A program made the position numbers and the translations under genes. 64,000 nucleotides of DNA from Bifidobacterium choladohabitans. GTDB lineage: Bacteria; Actinomycetota; Actinomycetes; Actinomycetales; Bifidobacteriaceae. Numbering within the stretch: position 1 is the first letter of the stretch; each line of letters starts with the position of its first letter. The stretch is from contig NZ_JACFPL010000005.1 in assembly GCF_016102005.1 (NCBI RefSeq), forward strand, positions 62,001-126,000. Direction: 5' to 3'. Shown here piece after piece: positions 6,795 through 16,162 of this stretch. The notes beneath the pieces are model-generated. The model did not search any database, was not told where the DNA came from, and saw only the letters and a program-made list of their open reading frames with translations.

Positions 6795-9427
6795 CAGCGG
6801 TCACCGTCCTCGTGAGCGTCTTCCTCATCGTGGTTCAGGACTGATTCGCGCACGGCCGTGGTCAGCCTGGTCATGGCCGAGGGACCCTGCCGACGCGGGC
6901 GGATCAGGGTGTGGAAGTCCATGCCGGGACGCTCGGCCAGACCCAGCTGCTGAACATAGCTGTCACAGATGTACTCGACGATGATCAGGTAGGCGTCTAT
7001 CAGGACAATGGAGGCGATGCAGGCGATCAGCATGACGATCTTGGCCTCGGTGCTGAACAGCAGGATAAGGAAGAGCACCGGCAGCAGGACCAGGACCAGA
7101 CCAGCCCGGATCAGCGTTGGATAGAGGGACAGGAAGCGATGCGCCCGCCGCCTTATGACGGCGCGGTAGTCGCCCTCGCCCAGGATGGAGCGGGCCAGGC
7201 TGCCCAAGCTCAGGCGACGGTCGGCCGAATGGTTCTGCTCGGTCAGCATCAGGTCGGTGGCGCCCAGCCGCCGATCGAAGAGGGCATTCAGGTTGAGCAA
7301 GTACCGCCGCACCACCAGTCCGATCAGGAGAGCTGCCGGCAGGTACCAGAAGACGTGAAGCATGTCCTGCCAATAGTGGTTGCCGTACATGCCGCCGATG
7401 GTCTCACGCATGGCGTTGATCCCGTAGGTGAAGGGCAGCCAGGGGTTCAGATTGCGGAAGAAGTCGGGCATCATCTCAATGGGATACATGCCCGAGGAGC
7501 CGGGTATCTGCAGGATGACCAGGACCACGGCCAGGGCCTTGCCGATGTGTCTGAAGGAAGCGGCCAAGGCATAGATGATATTGATGTAGACGAAGGAGGC
7601 GAAGACCCCGGCCAGGACGAACAGGGCCGGTTGCTGGCACTGGATGCCCAGCATCAGGTCACCCACTGTCGCAATCAGCGCCTGGAAGAAACCGACGAAG
7701 ACCAGCAGAAGCCAGCGGCCCAGGTAGGCCTGGGTGGCGGTGCACCTGCGGATGCCCTCCTTGTCGACCTCCAGCTTGTAGATGGCTATCAGGATGAACC
7801 CGCCCACCCAGAGGGCCAGATTGGTATAGAAGGGTGCCACGGATGACCCGTAGCTGCTGACCGGGTAGACCGTGTGCGAGGCCAGCTCCACCGGCGAGGC
7901 CATGGCTTTCCCGAAGGATTCCGGGCTCAATCCCAGGGTCTGGGACATCCGGTTCCAGGCGGCCGAGGACCCTAGAGCGGCCACATCGGTGCGAACCCCC
8001 TCCAGGTCGGACCTGACCGAGGCCAGGGAGGTCTTGGTGGTGGACAGGGTCGACTGGGCCTGGCCGATGGTGGAATCCAGCTGATCCAGCAGGGCATCGG
8101 TCTGGGCGGCCGTGGTGGCCAGGCTGCTCAGGGCACCTTGAAGCGAGCCGTTGGAGGCGTTGAGGCTGTCCAGGCCGGTAAGGAGGTTGGGCATGGTGGT
8201 CCCCGTCAGGCTCTGGCTGGCCGCAGTCAGGGCCTTGATGCCTGTATCACCGGTGTCTGTCATGGCCGAGCTCAGGTCCGATGCGGCCTGCTTGCCTGAG
8301 TCCAGGGCCGTGGAGGAGTTCTTCTTGAAGGCATCCAGGGATGCCTTCTGCTGCTGGTTGGTCTTTTTCAGATTATCGATCTGCCGCTGAATACTCTCGT
8401 AGGCCGGATCCCCGGGATGCAGCCCGGACTGGTCCAGACCCGACTGGAACCGGTCCACGGCCTTCCCGTTGGTATCGACCAACTGACCCAGGCCGGAATT
8501 GACCCGGTCCACCTTGTCTTGGGTGGCATTCAGATCGGCAGTGATCCCGCCCGCAACTGTATTCACATCAGTGACCGCGCTGGACAGCCGCACCGACCCG
8601 TCCGCCAAGGCCTGGTTCAGGGCGGAGGAGAAGCGAAGACTGTCGTCACGGGTCCTGGTCATGTGGTCCTGGGCCTTGCTCAGGGTGGCCTGAGTGGCCG
8701 ATATCTGACTCTGCAGGTCCTTGATGTCGCTTCTGGAGCCGGCCACGGTCCGCCGGGCCTGGCCCATGGTGGAACCGATTCGTTCAAGCTGGCCGTCCGT
8801 CCGATCCAGCTGGCCGATGATGTCCCCCAGATCACCCACCACCTGGCTGCGGCTCTGCTCGGCCGCGCCCTGGGCATCGCCGGCGGTCTGCAGAACCTTC
8901 CCGGCCAGCGCATCGCTGACGGCCGAGACGAAAACGGTGTTGATCTCCTGATCGATGGTGGAGGCGCCGGTGTCGGTCACCTTGGGAGCGATGGCGTTCT
9001 TCTTCTCATTGACGTAATAGTTCAGAGCAGGCCTGTTCCCGGTCCCCTCGACGATGCCGACCAGGTCGGCGCTGAACCGTTCAGGGATGATGATGGCCGC
9101 GTAGCACTGGCCCGAGTGGACCTCTTCAATGGCTCTCTGATCGTCGTCCATGAACTTCCAGCCCAGGCTTTTGTTGGCGCGCAGCTCCTGGATGACCGAT
9201 CTGCCGGCGTTGATCCTGCCAGTTTCCGCGGATTGCGCTCCTCGATCCATGCTGACGACGGCCACGGGAAGGTTCTTGGCGTTGCTGTAAGGGTCCCAGA
9301 GGGCCATGATGTTGAACCAGGCATAGAGGGAGGGCAGCACGGCCACGCCGATGGTCACGACCAGGGCCACGGGGTTGCGCAGTATTCGCCAGAGATCTCG
9401 CCTGAAGATGGCCAACACGGTCTTCAC
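6794..9427 (-). CDS. YhgE/Pip domain membrane protein (first of tandem pair)
   Basis: 877 aa, a paralogue of the gene it precedes. It shares the N-terminal helix and PSLYAWFNI motif, the YYVNEKKNAIAPKV block, a long coiled-coil stalk (about residues 190-530) and a C-terminal polytopic domain. It has an extra C-terminal extension of about 170 residues with two more predicted helices (LVLVLLPVLFLILLFS and IACIASIVLIDAYLII), absent from the second copy. ABC-2-like membrane topology is known for the family, and a role in secretion or envelope export is inference. It opens the operon; the upstream 276 nt (9428-9703) hold no gene I can support. Confidence 0.9.
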   Translation of the reverse strand: MKTVLAIFRRDLWRILRNPVALVVTIGVAVLPSLYAWFNIMALWDPYSNAKNLPVAVVSMDRGAQSAETGRINAGRSVIQELRANKSLGWKFMDDDQRAIEEVHSGQCYAAIIIPERFSADLVGIVEGTGNRPALNYYVNEKKNAIAPKVTDTGASTIDQEINTVFVSAVSDALAGKVLQTAGDAQGAAEQSRSQVVGDLGDIIGQLDRTDGQLERIGSTMGQARRTVAGSRSDIKDLQSQISATQATLSKAQDHMTRTRDDSLRFSSALNQALADGSVRLSSAVTDVNTVAGGITADLNATQDKVDRVNSGLGQLVDTNGKAVDRFQSGLDQSGLHPGDPAYESIQRQIDNLKKTNQQQKASLDAFKKNSSTALDSGKQAASDLSSAMTDTGDTGIKALTAASQSLTGTTMPNLLTGLDSLNASNGSLQGALSSLATTAAQTDALLDQLDSTIGQAQSTLSTTKTSLASVRSDLEGVRTDVAALGSSAAWNRMSQTLGLSPESFGKAMASPVELASHTVYPVSSYGSSVAPFYTNLALWVGGFILIAIYKLEVDKEGIRRCTATQAYLGRWLLLVFVGFFQALIATVGDLMLGIQCQQPALFVLAGVFASFVYINIIYALAASFRHIGKALAVVLVILQIPGSSGMYPIEMMPDFFRNLNPWLPFTYGINAMRETIGGMYGNHYWQDMLHVFWYLPAALLIGLVVRRYLLNLNALFDRRLGATDLMLTEQNHSADRRLSLGSLARSILGEGDYRAVIRRRAHRFLSLYPTLIRAGLVLVLLPVLFLILLFSTEAKIVMLIACIASIVLIDAYLIIVEYICDSYVQQLGLAERPGMDFHTLIRPRRQGPSAMTRLTTAVRESVLNHDEEDAHEDGDR

Positions 9428-9703
9428 CGCCAGGCACCTCCTTCTTGTCTGTCCGGGGGATCACGGCACTGGCCTGCTCCACGCGGATTGGCTGCATCCT
9501 CCCGGGACCTACGTCCGGCCCGAGTATAGCCACCCTTCCTTACTGGCCCGGACCAGTCAGCTGATTGTGAATGCCCATGCAAGGCCGGAGGCGGCAGGGC
9601 AGACACGCGACCAGTGGTGGTTTCATCGTATATGAGTAAGGACTGAATCTATCGGCATCACGCAAGGCCGGACCCTCAGGGCAACACGGACCCAGACGAC
9701 GGT

Positions 9704-11011
9704 TTATGACTTGGACACGAACAGACGTGAGACCGCCATCGACAGGGCCACAGCCAGACCCATGGGCATAAAGGCCATGACCGGCAGGTGGCATACCTCC
9801 ATGAGCATGAGCATGGCCATGAGCGGAGCCTGCTGGGAGGCGGCCAGCAGGGAGGCGGCGCCAATGACGGCACACTGCCAGACCGGCAGGCCGGGCACAA
9901 GGCAGGCCAGCAACAGCCCCAGAACAGCACCCATGGCGGATCCCAGGGCTATGGAAGGCGTCAAGGTGCCGCCGAAGGCCCCGGCACGGATGGTGGCTGT
10001 GGTCAGCAGGGCCTTGGCCAGTGCGAAGAGGACCAGGAGGGCAAGGGACTGAGTCAACTGGAGCCCGGAGAACCCGGCAGGCGGGCGCTGATCCATGCCC
10101 ATCTGGGCCAGAGCCCGGCCGTTGCCCATGACCTGGGGAACAGCCAGGGCGACCAGACCGGTCAGCAGAGCAACCCCCGTCAGCTGCCAGATGGCCGCAG
10201 GACCATTGGTCCTATGGGCCTCTGCCCAGGAGGTCATCCGCCGGAATCCGGCCCCCAGCAGTCCCATGACCGGTCCGATCAGGAGGACCACTGCCATGAG
10301 CCAGGGCCGGAAGGACTCGGAACCAACCTTATAGTAGGGGGCAAATCCCTTGATGGATCCGCCGACCAGGGTAGCCAGGGCTGACATGGCCAGATTGACC
10401 GTCACCACCTCGGCATCCACCCGCCGCAGCAGCACCTCGATGCCGAAAAAAGCCCCGGTCAGAGGCGCAATGTAAATGCCGGCGAATCCCGCACCCGCAG
10501 CCGAGGCAACCAGCAGCGGGCCGTCCTGATCACGCAGCCCCAGCCGTCGGCCCATCCTGGTCCAGAGACCGCCCAGAAGGGCCCCGGCCTCGCGAGGGGC
10601 CACCTCCCTGCCTATGGAGCCACCAGCAGCCACAAAAAAGATCTGGGTAAGCACATGAACCACAGTCCGTCCCGGGGGCATAGGCGCACCTTTGACAGCC
10701 TGGCCTACCGAGGGAACCAGCCTGTTCCTCGTCCGCAGCCAGGCCCAGACCAGTCCGGCCACCAGTCCGGCAATGGTCACTGAGACCAGCCTTCTGATAG
10801 GCGGCACCACCTCAGCCGTGGGAGCCTCCGGAGTCTCGGTGAAACCCAGTAGACCGGCCTGAGTCAGCTCGAAGAACCTTGCCAGCAGGCCCGAAGAAAG
10901 TCCGACCAACAGACCCAGGCAGAGCACCGAGACCGCCAGGCCCCAGCTGCGGGGAAGCCGGAATCCGCGATTGGGTCCTGGAGTCTGGTCAGGCTTTCGT
11001 TGGGTATGCAC
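9704..11011 (-). CDS. ClC family chloride channel/transporter
   Basis: 435 aa with about ten hydrophobic helices. ClC selectivity motifs are recognisable though modified: GGSIGREVAPREAG in place of the usual GREGP block, and AGAFGGTLTPSIALGSAMG for the GxFxP block. Such divergent actinobacterial ClC proteins move Cl- (or F-) across the cytoplasmic membrane, either as channels or as H+ antiporters; the sequence alone does not decide which. It stands alone, with its promoter in the short gap to the downstream end of the peptidase gene. Confidence 0.85.
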   Translation of the reverse strand: MHTQRKPDQTPGPNRGFRLPRSWGLAVSVLCLGLLVGLSSGLLARFFELTQAGLLGFTETPEAPTAEVVPPIRRLVSVTIAGLVAGLVWAWLRTRNRLVPSVGQAVKGAPMPPGRTVVHVLTQIFFVAAGGSIGREVAPREAGALLGGLWTRMGRRLGLRDQDGPLLVASAAGAGFAGIYIAPLTGAFFGIEVLLRRVDAEVVTVNLAMSALATLVGGSIKGFAPYYKVGSESFRPWLMAVVLLIGPVMGLLGAGFRRMTSWAEAHRTNGPAAIWQLTGVALLTGLVALAVPQVMGNGRALAQMGMDQRPPAGFSGLQLTQSLALLVLFALAKALLTTATIRAGAFGGTLTPSIALGSAMGAVLGLLLACLVPGLPVWQCAVIGAASLLAASQQAPLMAMLMLMEVCHLPVMAFMPMGLAVALSMAVSRLFVSKS

Positions 11012-11068
11012 AACCCCAATCTAGCGGAAGCAACCGCCAGCAGAGCGTCAGCCCAAGCAGCCTTTCTG

Positions 11069-13477
11069 TCAGTCCGTCTTGTTCTTGAGGGCCTCCCGCA
11101 GGAAGTCCCGCTGCAGAATAAGCAGGTTCTCGGCCACAGTCTCGTCATTGGTCATGTGGGTGATGCCAGTCAGCGGCAGGACCGTATGGGGACGGCCGGC
11201 CGCCATCAGAGCGCCGGAGAGCCTCAGGGTGTTGGCCACCGAAACGTTATCGTCCGCAAACCCATGGATCAGCATCAGCGGGCGACGCAGCGAGGGGGCG
11301 TCATCAATGATCCCGTTGCGGCGGTAGACGGCCGGGTCCAGACCCAGATAGCGTTCGGTGTAGTGAGTGTCGTAAAGAGTCCAGTCCGTGGGCGGGGCGC
11401 CAGCGCAGGCCGCATGGATCCGGTCGGGAGCCCGCAAAACCGACAGGGCCGACAGGAAGCCGCCATAGGACCAGCCGATCATGGCCACATGCCCCAGGTC
11501 GGCCTCGGGAGCGAAGTCCGGCAGGGCCTCCAGAGCCTCAAGCTGGTCATCCAGAGTCACCTGGGCCATGTCCTCGAAGATGGCCCGATCCCAGGCAGGA
11601 CCACGACCAGGCGTGCCCCGGCCGTCGGCGGTCAGGACCAGGAAGCCCTGATCAGCCCACCACTGGGACTCCCAGTAGTAGGACTGGTTGAAGACGACCT
11701 GCTGGGCACCTGGCCCGCCATAGGGTTTGAGCAGGACGGGCAGGCTGTCGGCGCTGGCGTAGGGGCTGGATTCGGACGGCCTGACGATGGCTGCGAACAA
11801 CTCGTGCTGGCCCATGCGCACGAAGTCCACGTTGGGGGTGAACCCGGGATCGCTGCTGGTGTCGGCCAGAACGGCGCTCATGGCTCCCTGGCTATTGATA
11901 TGACCGGCGTCCACGGCCCGGCGATCAGGGCGATCCTGATGCTCCGGCCGTGCAGGTTCGCCAGTCTGCCGAACGCTGCTGTCGGGGCGGGCTTCGCCCA
12001 CCAGGCCCAGCCCTTCAGCGCCCAGTCGGTCCAAATCCCCGTCAGCCCCCAGGTAGCAGTGGCGCACCTGTCCCTGCGCCGAAGCCATGGTCCGGCCGCT
12101 GACCACAATGCCATGGCCGGCTCGCGAGGCGGACCACACCCCAGGCAGACGGTTGAGCACATGGATGGAACCGTCGTAGCCCAGACGCATCAGGTCGAAG
12201 CTGCGGGGGTCAGTGGAGACCACCGCCAGCACATCGCGGTCCCCCACGGACAGCACCTGCCGAATCTGGCAGCCAGCCGGGGAGAATACCCTCCCGTCCA
12301 AACGTAGCCGCGTGGTGTCGGCTTCAGTATCGATGAAGGCGTCCACCAACCCACCCTGGGGCCGGTAGGCCGGCAACCCGGGCACCAGGTCGATCCACTG
12401 GTCGTTGCCATGCTCCTGCAGCACCCTGGTGGCCACCTTGGGCGCCACCTCGGGATCAAGCAGGGTCATATTCTGTCCCGGCTCCAAGCCCTGACGGGTA
12501 TCCGGGACCTGCACATCCAGGATCCTGTCCTCGGTCTGGCGGCGGTTCTGAACCAGCAGCAGGGGCCGATGCCCGTCCTGCCAGCGGACCACAGCCAGGT
12601 ACTCGAAGGCCTGATGGTCCCAGTCCACCTCACCCACCCAGGGGTCGGCATTATCCTGGCCCAGGAGGACCAGGCTCAGTCCGACGCGGGCGTTGGCGGT
12701 CAGAGCCTGGGGATACCGCCGGGCGCGCGGCCCGACCTGGGGATTGGCCGGATCGCTGATGTACCAGATCGGCTCATCGGAGGAATCAGTGTGCTCGACC
12801 AGCAGTGCCTTGGAATCCGGCGACCACCAGAACCCCTGGTAGCGGTCCATCTCCTCGCCGGCCACGAACTCGGCCAGCCCCAGCCGCATCCGATCATCGG
12901 TGCCTGGGCGCAGGGCCAGGACAGCCCTTTCTCGATCCTGCCCGGCATCCTGCCCAATGGTGACCACCATCAGGCGGTCGCCAGTGGTATAGGCCACCAT
13001 GCTGCCGTCCGGGCTGATGGCAGGATTGAGCACAGGCGAATCGCTGTCTTCCAAACTCAGGACCCGCGTGGAGGCGGTGAGACCATCAGGGGCAATCAGC
13101 GAGAGCCAGAGCCGACCGCCCAAGGCAAAGACCACCCGATCCCCGGCATCATCCACGCTGTAAGTGACAATGCCCTCACCGCCCTCTCGCGAGCGCTCCC
13201 TGCGGGCCAGCTCGGCGGCCGGCACCTGTTCCTGGTCCGCATCCTCCAGCAGGGCCCTTGGGTCAGCCAGGAGCACCTCATGGTGGCGGCCTTCCTGGTC
13301 AAAGACGGACAGCCAGAGCCCGGTCACCAGGTCTTCAGGTCCGTCGGAGCGCAGGAATACGGCCCGCGAACCGTCCCCCACCGCCAGGGCCGACCGTGGC
13401 GCACCCAACGTAAACCGCAGGGTCCGGGCCTTGGCCCGCGGATATGCCTCCATCGCCCGATCCACCTCTTCGGCCAT
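11069..13477 (-). CDS. S9 family peptidase (prolyl oligopeptidase / DPP4-like)
   Basis: 802 aa, no signal peptide, so probably cytoplasmic. The first two thirds are a beta-propeller with DPP4-like blocks (YQGFWWSPDSKALLVEHTD), the last third an alpha/beta hydrolase. The nucleophile is Ser in GWSYGGFLSAL (about residue 670), the acid Asp in HGFADDNVSV (about 743) and the His in GITHMTNDE (about 775). It would release Xaa-Pro dipeptides or similar from peptides. The open frame extends 32 codons further upstream, but ATG 13477 has GAGGAG five bases before it and begins where the protein sequence becomes typical. Confidence 0.88.
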   Translation of the reverse strand: MAEEVDRAMEAYPRAKARTLRFTLGAPRSALAVGDGSRAVFLRSDGPEDLVTGLWLSVFDQEGRHHEVLLADPRALLEDADQEQVPAAELARRERSREGGEGIVTYSVDDAGDRVVFALGGRLWLSLIAPDGLTASTRVLSLEDSDSPVLNPAISPDGSMVAYTTGDRLMVVTIGQDAGQDRERAVLALRPGTDDRMRLGLAEFVAGEEMDRYQGFWWSPDSKALLVEHTDSSDEPIWYISDPANPQVGPRARRYPQALTANARVGLSLVLLGQDNADPWVGEVDWDHQAFEYLAVVRWQDGHRPLLLVQNRRQTEDRILDVQVPDTRQGLEPGQNMTLLDPEVAPKVATRVLQEHGNDQWIDLVPGLPAYRPQGGLVDAFIDTEADTTRLRLDGRVFSPAGCQIRQVLSVGDRDVLAVVSTDPRSFDLMRLGYDGSIHVLNRLPGVWSASRAGHGIVVSGRTMASAQGQVRHCYLGADGDLDRLGAEGLGLVGEARPDSSVRQTGEPARPEHQDRPDRRAVDAGHINSQGAMSAVLADTSSDPGFTPNVDFVRMGQHELFAAIVRPSESSPYASADSLPVLLKPYGGPGAQQVVFNQSYYWESQWWADQGFLVLTADGRGTPGRGPAWDRAIFEDMAQVTLDDQLEALEALPDFAPEADLGHVAMIGWSYGGFLSALSVLRAPDRIHAACAGAPPTDWTLYDTHYTERYLGLDPAVYRRNGIIDDAPSLRRPLMLIHGFADDNVSVANTLRLSGALMAAGRPHTVLPLTGITHMTNDETVAENLLILQRDFLREALKNKTD

Positions 13478-13816
13478 GCTCGCTCCTCGAATATCTCTGA
13501 CATGATCCCCATGACCATGTGTCTGCCACGATGATAAGCGCCCAGATGCCAAAGGGGAATTCGAATAACTCAACTGCGATGCGCTGCCCGATTATCAGCA
13601 AGCGTCAATCGTTCTACATGAGAAATTTTTATCGCCGATAAGGCATATTCCCGGACTACGACCAGCCGATGACCATTCCGTGCGCTAGAATTGTAGCGTG
13701 TTGTCGCCAAAGATTGGTCGATGATGCCTGTTTCCCAGGGGTCGGGGTGTCAAGGCAGGACACCCCCATGAATGTATCTGGGGAGCAACCGACAATAGAG
13801 AAAATAGAGGTAACCG
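13478..13816. other. Intergenic region between divergent peptidase and LAKTG-protein genes
   Basis: 339 nt with no gene I can support. It must contain promoters for both flanking genes. It is more AT-rich around 13600-13650 than its surroundings (gagaaatttttatcgccga). No clear -35/-10 pair or operator could be assigned by eye. Confidence 0.5.
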
Positions 13817-14701
13817 ATGAATATCATGGTTCGTTTCAAACGCGCATGCGCAGTACTCGCTGCCGGCGCCACCCTGGCTGGCGGCTTAGCACTGCTGCCC
13901 ACCGTGGCCCAGGCTGTGGAGAGCAAGAATGTCCAGACCAAGGCCGCTCCTTACACAATCATATTCCACGACTCCTATGGTCCTCGGGGGGATAAGGGGC
14001 AGGAGAAGACAACCACTCTGCACACCGACGCCAGCGGCAAGCTGGATCCCAACACCAACACGATTCCAGAGCCTACAGTGCCCGATCAGAATATGAAAGC
14101 TGATGGCTGGTCTATCAATGGATTTGGTGGCCCAGCTGATGACCCAGATTCACAAAAAATCGACTTCAACACCCATGTTTTCACCGAAGACGCGGATGTC
14201 TATCCTCACTTCGTCCAGATAAACCCCATCACTTACAACATCACTTTCGTCACTATAAATCCGGAAGATATCGAAGAATCCACCGCGAACGTGATGCAAA
14301 CCAATGGTGAGGGAAAGCTATCTGAGGAACCCACGGTTCACAACTTCGATGGTTACACCTTCGACGGTTGGTTTAACGAAAATGGCGGGTCCCGTTACGT
14401 CCCCGGTGGCACCTACAACGCAGACACTACTTTCATGGCCAGGTACACCAAGGTGACCACTCCCAACGAGCCTAACAAGCCTGGTCAGACCGCTCCGGTT
14501 GACAACAACACCAAGCAGCCTGCCAAGGACAACAACAAGGCTCCAGCCAAGGATCCGAATAAGAAGGACACCAAGAACAACAAGAACAACAACAATCTGG
14601 CCAAGACCGGCGCCGACGCCACGGCTCCTCTGGCCATCGCCGCTGGCCTCTGCCTGGCTGCCGGCATCACCCTGGGTCTGCGTCGCAAGCTGGCTCTGTG
14701 A
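13817..14701 (+). CDS. Sortase-anchored surface protein with InlB-type repeats, LAKTG motif
   Basis: 294 aa. A signal peptide (KRACAVLAAGATLAGGLALL, cleavage near VAQA) precedes two InlB/Listeria-Bacteroides-type modules: a divergent one at about residues 46-135 and a clear one at about 140-215 (FDGYTFDGWFNENGG ... TFMARY). A Pro/Asn/Lys-rich linker (PAKDNNKAPAKDPNKKDTKN) leads to LAKTGAD, a hydrophobic helix and the tail RRKLAL. LAKTG is the LAXTG type preferred by class E sortases, and a class E sortase gene lies at 24136-25251, so that enzyme is the likely anchor. AGAGG precedes the ATG. Adhesion is a guess. Confidence 0.87.
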   Translation: MNIMVRFKRACAVLAAGATLAGGLALLPTVAQAVESKNVQTKAAPYTIIFHDSYGPRGDKGQEKTTTLHTDASGKLDPNTNTIPEPTVPDQNMKADGWSINGFGGPADDPDSQKIDFNTHVFTEDADVYPHFVQINPITYNITFVTINPEDIEESTANVMQTNGEGKLSEEPTVHNFDGYTFDGWFNENGGSRYVPGGTYNADTTFMARYTKVTTPNEPNKPGQTAPVDNNTKQPAKDNNKAPAKDPNKKDTKNNKNNNNLAKTGADATAPLAIAAGLCLAAGITLGLRRKLAL

Positions 14702-14706
14702 GTCCG

Positions 14707-14776
14707 CAGGCTTCGGCCTGACCTATGATGATTGAAGTTCAAAGGCCCCCGGTCCATTGTGGCCACGGGGCCTTAT
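14707..14776 (+). terminator. Double hairpin after the LAKTG-protein gene
   Basis: A 5-bp stem closed by a TTCG tetraloop (14707-14720) is followed by AAGGCCCC (14742-14749) paired with GGGGCCTT (14767-14774). Position just after the stop codon fits a terminator, though the T-tract is weak. Confidence 0.6.
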
Positions 14777-14899
14777 CCATACCCGGCAGTCGCGGTCGTT
14801 CGAACCTGTTCATTGGAGAAATTGCAAGCATCCGACCGCCCATTACCCCCTTCCGGCAGGGTCACGTACTATGAAAGGGTTATATGGAAAGGGATGACT

Positions 14900-15604
14900 A
14901 TGAGCGTTCTCGATCGTTTCGAGAAGAGCGTGGAAGGCGCCGTTAACGGTGTCTTCTCGAAGTTCGGCTCCAAGGACCTACAGCCCGTCGACCTGTCGAG
15001 CGCCCTCGAGCGTGAGATAGACTCACAGGCCATGCCCGTCGGTCGCGACCGCACCGTGGCGCCCAACGAGTATCGATTCAGACTATCCACACCAGACTTC
15101 GACCGCATCGAGCAGTGGGGTTCGGAGGCTCTGGCCAACGAGCTGGCAGACAACCTGACCAAGTACGCCGAAAGCCAGCACTATGCCTTCGTCGGCCCGG
15201 TCGTGGTCATCTTCGAGGAGGACCTCAACCTGAACAAGGGCGACTTCCACCTGTCTGCCGAGTCGGTCCAGGGCAACGCGGCACCTGTGACCACACCCGA
15301 AGAGTCCAAGGACTGCCCGGTGTTGGAGATCAACGGTCGCCAGTACCTGCTGACCGCCCCCATCACCACCATCGGCCGTGGATCCTCCTGCGACATCGTC
15401 ATCGACGACGCAGGCATCTCCCGCCGACACCTGCAGATCGAGATCACCGACAAGGGCGTGGTAGCCCGCGATCTGGGGTCCACCAACGGCACCTATGTAG
15501 AGGGGCATCAGGTTCCCGCAGCCACCCTGCTGGACGGCAATACCATCACCATCGGCCGTACCCGCATCCTCTACTGGGCATCGTCGCAGGAACAGGATTC
15601 GTAA
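14900..15604 (+). CDS. fhaA: FHA domain protein FhaA (DUF3662 + FHA)
   Basis: 234 aa. The N-terminal half (MSVLDRFEKSVEGAVNG..., residues 1-120) is the FhaA-specific DUF3662 domain. The C-terminal half (about 140-230) is a canonical FHA domain with GRGSSCDIVIDD, SRRHLQIE and GSTNGTYVEG, which binds phosphothreonine on kinase substrates. In Mycobacterium FhaA binds the MviN/MurJ pseudokinase and regulates peptidoglycan synthesis. It is first in an operon in the same order as Mycobacterium (fhaA-fhaB-pstP-rodA-pbpA-pknA-pknB). ATG 14900 has GGAAAGGG six bases upstream; the open frame runs further upstream but without support. Confidence 0.93.
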   Translation: MSVLDRFEKSVEGAVNGVFSKFGSKDLQPVDLSSALEREIDSQAMPVGRDRTVAPNEYRFRLSTPDFDRIEQWGSEALANELADNLTKYAESQHYAFVGPVVVIFEEDLNLNKGDFHLSAESVQGNAAPVTTPEESKDCPVLEINGRQYLLTAPITTIGRGSSCDIVIDDAGISRRHLQIEITDKGVVARDLGSTNGTYVEGHQVPAATLLDGNTITIGRTRILYWASSQEQDS

Positions 15605-15637
15605 GTCGCCCAGACCTTGAAGTAAGGTCGAATCATT

Positions 15638-16156
15638 ATGCTGACTGAACTGACATTCGCCATCCTCAAATACGGATTCCTGGCTCTGTTATGGGTATTC
15701 GTATGGCTGGCCATCCGTTCACTCCGCAAAGACATCGAAACCTTCAGCCCCAAGACTTCTCATACCCGCCGACGCAGTGAACGCGCAGCCCAGCGCAAGC
15801 TGCCCGCAGCCGCCAGATCCGTGCCTATCGCCCCGGTCAGCAAAACAGAGCCTGCAAGCGATGAGCCCTCCCTGCTGGTGGTCATCGACGGACCCCTGGC
15901 CGGCTCCTCCACGCCGCTGTCCGGACGACCCATCACCCTGGGCCGCTCCTCCTCGAACACCCTGGTGCTGGACGACGAGTTCGTCTCCGGCCATCATGCG
16001 CGGGTCTACCAGGATCCTGCATCGGGCCGATGGGCCATCGAGGATCTGGGGTCCACCAACGGCACCGTCGTCTCGGGGCAGAAAATCACGGCGCCGACAA
16101 TCCTACCGGCGGAGGTTCCCGTGCGCATCGGAGCCACCACCTTCGAGCTGAGGTAG
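15638..16156 (+). CDS. fhaB: Membrane-anchored FHA domain protein FhaB
   Basis: 172 aa. One N-terminal membrane helix (residues 7-26, ILKYGFLALLWVFVWLAI), a basic linker, and a C-terminal FHA domain (about 85-172) with LGRSSSNTLVLDD, GHHARV and DLGSTNGTVV. FhaB (FipA in mycobacteria) is a phosphothreonine-dependent adaptor linking the Ser/Thr kinases to division proteins. It lies 33 nt after fhaA and 6 nt before pstP, which fits a single transcript. Confidence 0.92.
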   Translation: MLTELTFAILKYGFLALLWVFVWLAIRSLRKDIETFSPKTSHTRRRSERAAQRKLPAAARSVPIAPVSKTEPASDEPSLLVVIDGPLAGSSTPLSGRPITLGRSSSNTLVLDDEFVSGHHARVYQDPASGRWAIEDLGSTNGTVVSGQKITAPTILPAEVPVRIGATTFELR

Positions 16157-16162
16157 TCGCCC

